Below are positions 21,592 to 23,547 of a DNA stretch of 23,547 nucleotides, piece after piece (position 1 is the first letter of the stretch; each line of letters starts with the position of its first letter). The DNA comes from a virus. The notes below the pieces were generated by a model. The model was not told the DNA's origin and made no database searches. It saw only the letters and a program-made list of their open reading frames with translations. A program made the position numbers and the translations under genes. The stretch covers positions 1 to 23,547 of IMG/VR virus record IMGVR_UViG_3300028840_000358; one strand, given 5' to 3'.

Positions 21592-23547
21592 TTACTTTTT
21601 CTTTTTCGTTTCTACTTTCTGTGGTTTTTCTCTTTGTTTTGCTTTTTCTTCTATGAGTTTCATCGCTCCCGTATGCACCATAGCACGGGCGTTCATATCA
21701 GACTTCACCTTGGTTACAATCTTATCTATTTCAACATCTGCGTTTTTGACTTTTTCCTTAATGCCTGCATGTTCCAACTCTCTCGTGAAGGTCTCGATGG
21801 TTCCGTCCTTCTTCTTCAGTTCCGCTTTAAGTGCTTCGTTTTCCTGAGAAAGCTGAGAGTAAATGGACTTGCGCTTGATGACTTCTTCCTTGTTCTTCAC
21901 GTCTGTTTCTGCGAGAAACGCTATGTCATCTATGATTCCAGCTTCGAACCACTTTGTATATTCTTCTAACTTCGCCCACCTGTTCACCGGAAGGGTACTG
22001 CCCGGCTTAACCTTGATGTCGAAAATCGTAGAAGCATAGTCGTGATACCGCTCGACATCTCTCGACAGGTCGGGATAGATCGGGATATTGAGTTCGTACT
22101 TCTTCACATCTCCGGTATCCGGGTTGACAATGCGGAATACCTTGTAGGACTTGTAGAGAAACTGGGCATATTCCGTAAAGACTTTAAAAACTTGTTCAAG
22201 CGCAGGCTCAACCACATTTCCCATCCACGCCTTGATGTTTCTCGTTGAGGCTTCTTCTTCGGCAAGATAACCCCTGAAAGTCTCCTGACTGCTCTTGCCC
22301 CCGTGAAGAATCGCCTTGGCTCCCATGAGTTCTTCAATGATCTGCTCACCCTTCTCAGCAACACTGAAAAATGCCTGATTAAGCTGTGCCGGAAGAACTT
22401 CTTTTACGTCGTCCAGATTCCCAGTAAGAACGGTGATGATCCCACCAGGTGTAGTGATTTGTGTGGGAAAGTCTGTATCCGTTGCGCCCTTCTTGACTTT
22501 CCACCGGAGACTCGATCCAAGAGCGGCATTGTGAAGCATTAACTGATGCGCCTTGTTGACTTCCTGCTGAGTCCCTACGGCTTTCTGAACCACGCTCATG
22601 GGAAACGGTGTTCCGGTATAGATGCACGGAACGGGAATGATTGGATAATTCTCGCCGGGGAGTTCGTTCTTGTAGAGAAATGTGTCAGACCCGATAGAAG
22701 CAATTACCCTCACCTTGTCTCTGTAGAATGGAACAGCACTTACGATCTTGTCTTTAAAGGCTTTGCTTTTTCTTATTTTCTCGTATTCTTTTTCCGTAAC
22801 CGCAACAGTCTGTGTGGTAGTTATGCTGTTTATGGCATCGTTTGTGATTTTTGTTTCGTAGTCTTTGACTGCTCGTTTGGCTTCTTCTCTGAGTTTCTGA
22901 ATCTCGAAGTTCATTCTCTCTTTGGAAATAGTCTGTCGGTTAAAGGCATCTTCCAGACCGATAGCCTGGTCCTTTAACTCGGTTGCGAGGTTCTTCTCAA
23001 AGAGAGCGACTTCAGCAGACACACGCTGTTTAACCTGATCGATCTCGGCCTGAGATGGTTCCGTACGGGTCGTTACAGTGACGAACCTGACCTTGTATTT
23101 CTCGTATCTCTCGTAATAGTCGAGCCAGTCTGAATCCTGTCCGTTGATGCTGGTGGAAATATCCGCAGGCTGGATGCTTTCGGATTGGACGGTATCTCTG
23201 TCTGAATAGCCTGTGTTGTGTTCGTCGTTACCGGAAGCCCTTTTGATTTTCTCAGCGAACTGGGGAAGTTTGTTCATTAACTGTTTTCGGATAAAGTCTT
23301 TCTTTACTATGATAAAGGAAGCGTCCCGATAGAAAATGTCAGTCGAGGACGGGTCTACATATACATCCCACGTATCCAGACTCTTAAAGACTACCTCTCC
23401 ATTCCCCCTGTCGGCATTCGGGTCGATAGAGATAAACCAGTACCCGACACTTCTTGTGAGTGAATTTCTCAGAATCTGCCCATGAACGCTTTTCCCCATC
23501 GACAAATCCCAACAATGCTCCACAAGGGCGTTGTGGATAGAGGCAAG
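21592..23547 (-). CDS. Portal protein (N-terminus cut by window edge)
   Basis: The frame is open to the right edge with no stop, so the GTG at 23523 is only an internal codon; 651 residues are visible. The opening region (YWFISIDPNADRGNGEVVFK; DTWDVYVDP) and the central NYPIIPVPCIYTGTPFP, then VGTQQEVNKAHQLMLHNAAL, match portal proteins of short-tailed phages. A helix-rich stretch with GKSSQETFRGYLAEEEAST and EPALEQVFKVFTEYAQFLYK fits the stem and crown. About 100 residues of charged coiled coil (near 156-255 counted from 23523) are inserted between two strand segments. The C-terminal ~95 residues are another coiled coil ending in KKVETKKKK-type basic sequence. Role: dodecameric DNA gate, docking the terminase and the tail. 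It is followed by scaffold and capsid genes as expected. Confidence 0.85.
   Translation of the reverse strand, partial: LASIHNALVEHCWDLSMGKSVHGQILRNSLTRSVGYWFISIDPNADRGNGEVVFKSLDTWDVYVDPSSTDIFYRDASFIIVKKDFIRKQLMNKLPQFAEKIKRASGNDEHNTGYSDRDTVQSESIQPADISTSINGQDSDWLDYYERYEKYKVRFVTVTTRTEPSQAEIDQVKQRVSAEVALFEKNLATELKDQAIGLEDAFNRQTISKERMNFEIQKLREEAKRAVKDYETKITNDAINSITTTQTVAVTEKEYEKIRKSKAFKDKIVSAVPFYRDKVRVIASIGSDTFLYKNELPGENYPIIPVPCIYTGTPFPMSVVQKAVGTQQEVNKAHQLMLHNAALGSSLRWKVKKGATDTDFPTQITTPGGIITVLTGNLDDVKEVLPAQLNQAFFSVAEKGEQIIEELMGAKAILHGGKSSQETFRGYLAEEEASTRNIKAWMGNVVEPALEQVFKVFTEYAQFLYKSYKVFRIVNPDTGDVKKYELNIPIYPDLSRDVERYHDYASTIFDIKVKPGSTLPVNRWAKLEEYTKWFEAGIIDDIAFLAETDVKNKEEVIKRKSIYSQLSQENEALKAELKKKDGTIETFTRELEHAGIKEKVKNADVEIDKIVTKVKSDMNARAMVHTGAMKLIEEKAKQREKPQKVETKKKK

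Overview
The window is part of the structural-gene region of a tailed double-stranded DNA phage (Caudoviricetes). It is either a free phage contig or a prophage segment; no integrase, bacterial gene, tRNA or rRNA is visible. All 18 genes lie on the minus strand, so they are read from the right edge to the left edge. They are packed almost without gaps: stops and starts commonly overlap by 1, 4 or 8 bases. The only sizeable gap is 188 bp (21404-21591). The gene set points to a short-tailed (podovirus-like) virion: portal, scaffold, major capsid protein, adaptor-like proteins, a beta-rich tail-stabilisation-type protein and large internal (ejection-type) proteins, with no tape measure, tail tube or sheath. 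The terminase genes probably lie just beyond the right edge. Many genes have strong Shine-Dalgarno sequences (GGAGG types), so the host translates by the SD route. That argues against a Bacteroidota host even though the last two proteins carry Bacteroidota-looking MKK...AQ signal peptides. The host is otherwise unknown.

Layout in transcription order (right to left). Capsid block: truncated portal (21592-23547), an intergenic region with a candidate promoter and a direct repeat, scaffold (20618-21403), major capsid protein (19041-20579), and two tandem paralogous small proteins that look like capsid decoration proteins (18599-19030, 18155-18583). A strong 14-bp hairpin then precedes two overlapping glycosyltransferase genes (17072-18094, 16333-17079), an unusual insertion in the middle of a structural operon.

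Tail and appendage block: a 1275-residue mosaic protein (12469-16296) with an adaptor-like N-terminus, a Pro-rich beta region, a Cys-rich carbohydrate-binding-like module and about 700 residues of helix. It is followed by a second pair of tandem paralogues (11975-12472, 11464-11973), a beta-rich 851-residue stabilisation-type protein (8909-11464) and a 60-residue protein (8727-8909).

Internal-protein block: two small helical proteins (8183-8725, 7653-8174), a 425-residue coiled-coil protein (6358-7635) and a 1266-residue ejection-type protein (2561-6361). Distal block: a small adaptor-like protein carrying its own carbohydrate-binding-like insert (1886-2557), an unknown 141-residue protein started by TTG (1464-1889), and two proteins with Sec signal peptides (882-1454 and 1-878). 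The last resembles a tail-fibre protein and runs off the left edge.

The points most worth a second look are the heptad-locked aromatic repeat in the 1275-residue protein, the glycosyltransferase pair inside the virion operon, the signal peptides on the tail-end proteins, the carbohydrate-binding-like modules in two different virion proteins, and the hairpins bracketing the capsid genes.
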